This document shows positions 61,649-64,000 of a DNA stretch of 64,000 nucleotides, piece by piece; position 1 is the first letter of the stretch; every line of letters begins with the position of its first letter. The stretch is taken from assembly GCA_007570785.1 (NCBI GenBank), contig ML660774.1:7765969-7829968 (forward strand). Direction: 5' to 3'. The notes beneath the pieces are model-generated. The model had not been told where the DNA came from. It saw only the letters and a program-made list of their open reading frames with translations, and did no database searches. The position numbers and the translations under genes were made by a program. Source of the DNA: Antilocapra americana. Taxonomy: Eukaryota > Chordata > Mammalia > Artiodactyla > Antilocapridae.

Positions 61649-61651
61649 GTG

Positions 61652-61868
61652 TATGCTAAGTTGCTTCAGTTACGTCCAACTCTGTGACCCCATGGACTGT
61701 AGCCCGCCAGGCTCCTCTGTCCATGGGATTCTCCAGGCAAGAATACTGGAGTGGGTTGCCATGCCCTCCTCCAGGGGATCCTCCAGACCCAGGGATCAAA
61801 CTGGCATCTCTTATGACTCCTTCACTGGCAAGTGGGTTCTTTACCAGTAGTCCCACCTGGGAAGCCCT
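61652..61868 (-). mobile_element. Bov-tA SINE
   Basis: 'ttgcttcagttacgtccaac' to 'agtcccacctgggaagccct' on the reverse strand, inserted at the end of the L2 tail. No clean target duplication seen. Confidence 0.9.
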
Positions 61869-62639
61869 AAATGAATGAAAGTGACAGCATCCCAAATGCT
61901 GGTTTGTCGCTCATGCTGATTCCCTGGGGACTGTATAATGAAACCAGCCGTCCCTGGTCAGCCTGGATGGTGACAGCACCATAGGGAAGAAAGTTCTCAA
62001 GTTAAGTTTCTAAGCATAATAAAACAATTTTAAAAAGATGTACTGAGTTGTGAATGTGGTGGTGTCTGCTCTGACTCCTACGTCTGCTCCCAGGGACACG
62101 TTCTTGGACACAAATAAGTCTGCTCGCTGACACTAGCCCATCCCTGTCTGTGGTGTCTCAGCTTGAGTTTGCTCCCTACCTCAGGGGATTGCGGAAGTTG
62201 TTCATAAATGTGAATGGTTTGGAACAGTACCTGCATGTAGGGAATTGTTGGTATTTGTTAGTTGCTATGGTCATTTTTACTGTTTTTATTATTATTTCAT
62301 AGGGGCTCTCAGAAGATATTACCTTAATTCAAAGAATTTGCACTGATGAAGGGGGTATTTTAGTAGGTACACCCACTTGTCTTTTTAATCATCTAAGCTT
62401 AAGGTTTCTGCTTTATGGTGGGTGTGTGTGGGAAGGATGTTGATGTCAATCAGATGTCTGTTGAAAACTTTCTCTAAAGATAAAAAATACATTGCTTCAA
62501 GGATATGTCTTGGATGACTTTTAATAGCACAGGTACAGTAGATACCATTATTCAAATTATTTACTCAAGTATGAGTATTTTCTGGACTCCCACTACTGCT
62601 GCAGTTGCTAGTATGTCCTTATAAATGGCTGCCATTTAA

Positions 62640-62850
62640 GCAGAGCTTGCTGAGTCCTAAGTAATTTACCTCTATTAACGTCCTACTCTTATCATAGCCT
62701 ATGAATTAAGGATCAATTAATACTCTCATTTCTTTGTTCAGACTCACAGAGGAGTTAGGATGGTTGCCTTATTACATAGCCAGTGATGGAATTTGGATTG
62801 AAATCTACAGTTTAGCCTTAAAGCTTATGCTCTTCACATTACGTTATTTT
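62640..62850 (-). mobile_element. MIR SINE, diverged
   Basis: 'gactcacagaggagttagga' followed by 'cattacatagccagtgatgg'-like sequence is the reverse MIR order. Ends are approximate. Confidence 0.6.
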
Positions 62851-63334
62851 GTGAAAAAGCCATGAAGAGGAACACATTTCTCTTCTAACTAGATTCATAA
62901 ATGTCAGCAGAATGACACTATGGGAGAATTTAACATATAAGGAAATACAGATTTCCTTCTGAATAGTCTGAGTACTAAAGATTTATTAATACACTTTCTT
63001 AAATAATAACCTTAAAAACAGAAATTTGTCGAGTTTCAATGAAAATGAATTTTGAACTACAAGAAAATAAACTCTGCTGGAATTGAGATAACTGTTTCTT
63101 GCCAAAGTGAATTATAATGGACAATTATTTTAAGAGATTTTACCCATGTAAATAAAGTAAAATCTAAGTACTCAGAAATCTGGCATGAACAGTATTTCTT
63201 TAAAGCTTAAGGTACTTTGCAGTCTTAATTGTTAACCAATCATAAATGATTTCTAATAAATACCTAGAAGGAAGAAGCTTATAAAACATTATTTCTGGGT
63301 AAGAGATCTGTAGATTTTTTAAAGTAAGAGATCC

Positions 63335-64000
63335 CTAGAAATTTACTGATGAAATTGGTGGGGTTTTAAATAGGGAGGTGGTTTCTTTCTCCTTTCCTGA
63401 TTGCAAGCTAACAAAGCATCGGGTTATATAAGAAGCCCAAACCAAAGGAGTTAGGGTCTCTAGAGACGCTGTAAGAAGAGATTGGAAGGTGTAAGGTACC
63501 ACTTGGCAGTCTGAGGACTCAGAGGCCGCAGCGACTGCAGGGCTTTGTCTCTCTGGCTGAAGAGGTGTCTTTGCAGTCTCTGGAGGAGGCTCAGGTGGCT
63601 GTTTGTGGCTTTCAGGATCGTGTCCCGAAAGGGGAGCTATCTGAATGGAAAGAGATGCTGTGTGTTTCTCAGGCACTGGGTTAGCGGGTGGTGAACAAGG
63701 CCCTTTGAGAAATGATGGTGCTTCAACAGATTTGGGGAACTGGGGAGGACTGAAGGTGATGCTGCTTCCTGGACCCTGGTGATGGATTAGTCTCAGTGTG
63801 GAAATCCTCCGAGTTTGAGAATCTTGGGTGTAGTCCTCTTGGAGAAATGGGGTACTCATGTCAGCTTTTGGTGGGGGACCTGTGCTGGAAGGTGGTGGTA
63901 GTGGATTAGTGATTTTTTGTGTATATGACACAGTTGTGTTAGATTCTTCAGAATATACAATTGTCTGGCTAGAATCATCATTAGAATACATAGTTCCCTG
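63335..64000 (-). CDS. Probable long proline-rich coding exon, cut by right edge
   Basis: The gene-strand frame is open from the right edge for about 221 codons to a TAG at 63335. It reads MYSNDDSSQTIVYSEES, LPPPSSTGPPPKADMS, SSITFSPPQFPKS and PPEPPPETAKTPLQPE. No repeat is apparent, and the Ser/Thr/Pro bias is that of a disordered adaptor segment. SORBS1 has a long proline-rich alternative exon at the same relative place, before the SoHo exons, so I suspect a SORBS2 counterpart (inference). The 3' end is unclear: weak phase-0 donors are GTG|GTACCT (GT at 63495-63494) and TCA|GTAAAT near 63344. The exon could instead be terminal. Confidence 0.55.
   Translation of the reverse strand, partial: QGTMYSNDDSSQTIVYSEESNTTVSYTQKITNPLPPPSSTGPPPKADMSTPFLQEDYTQDSQTRRISTLRLIHHQGPGSSITFSPPQFPKSVEAPSFLKGPCSPPANPVPEKHTASLSIQIAPLSGHDPESHKQPPEPPPETAKTPLQPERQSPAVAAASESSDCQVVPYTFQSLLTASLETLTPLVWASYITRCFVSLQSGKEKETTSLFKTPPISSVNF

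Larger units (their letters stand above)
52600..63334 (-). other. SORBS2: Intron, at least 10.7 kb
   Basis: Upstream of the MSYYQ exon. It is largely AT-rich and unique to about 57100, with a GC-richer patch at 55150-55600 that I cannot assign. It then holds L1 tails, MIRs, an L2 and a Bov-tA. I did not find the short known upstream exon ending in the RSPTQ motif, so it probably lies beyond the right edge. Confidence 0.75.

Noticed and set aside
1..64000. tRNA genes
   Set aside because: tRNA-like heads are present only as SINE parts; none folds as a free functional tRNA gene by inspection.

Overview
This window is mammalian, from a ruminant and most likely a bovid. The evidence is the repeat set: a BovB (RTE-clade) LINE, several Bov-tA and BovA/ART2A SINEs, tRNA-type SINEs with a 'ggccaaa' tail, and a ruminant-type L1. 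Older MIR and L2 remnants lie between them. I cannot tell cattle from other bovids by eye. There are no operons, CRISPR arrays or other prokaryotic features.

The window lies inside one large gene, SORBS2 (ArgBP2, sorbin and SH3 domain-containing 2), transcribed from the minus strand, so the 5' side is on the right. I could place 15 coding exons by translating across splice sites; every junction keeps the reading phase and matches the known SORBS2 protein. In transcript order they lie at 52599-52461, 48672-48500, 43487-43421, 42505-42461, 39964-39775, 37668-37554, 30055-29897, 29207-29124, 27175-27119, 22727-22678, 19510-19323, 17024-15444, 13265-13177, 11812-11766 and 456-342. Together they encode the N-terminal region, the SoHo (sorbin homology) segment, Ser/Pro-rich linkers, the large neural-type exon with a C2H2 zinc finger and an 11-His run, and the first SH3 domain, which is split over two exons. 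The second and third SH3 domains and the 3' UTR lie beyond the left edge. More upstream exons lie beyond the right edge, where an open, proline-rich reading frame (63335-64000, minus) is probably part of another long exon.

Several cassettes have symmetric phases (30055-29897, 29207-29124 and 27175-27119 are 0-0; 17024-15444 is 1-1), so they can be skipped without a frameshift, as expected for a gene spliced differently in heart, brain and epithelia. Two CpG-dense intragenic blocks (29570-30180 and 47580-47960) are candidate internal promoters. The second contains a short ATG-led reading frame with a phase-0 donor compatible with the next exon.

The introns hold most of the sequence. The largest features are an antisense L1 of about 5.5 kb with a 14-bp target-site duplication (2199-7729), a 5'-truncated BovB LINE with a mutated reverse-transcriptase motif (8388-10100), and a fragmented older L1 carrying a nested BovA SINE (about 19780-20640). 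I found no obvious new biological system. The best leads are an unexplained 68-codon reading frame with a strong splice acceptor in the intron at 38009-38215, the proline-rich cassette, the edge exon, the internal first-exon candidate, and a 122-bp imperfect palindrome at 7991-8112.
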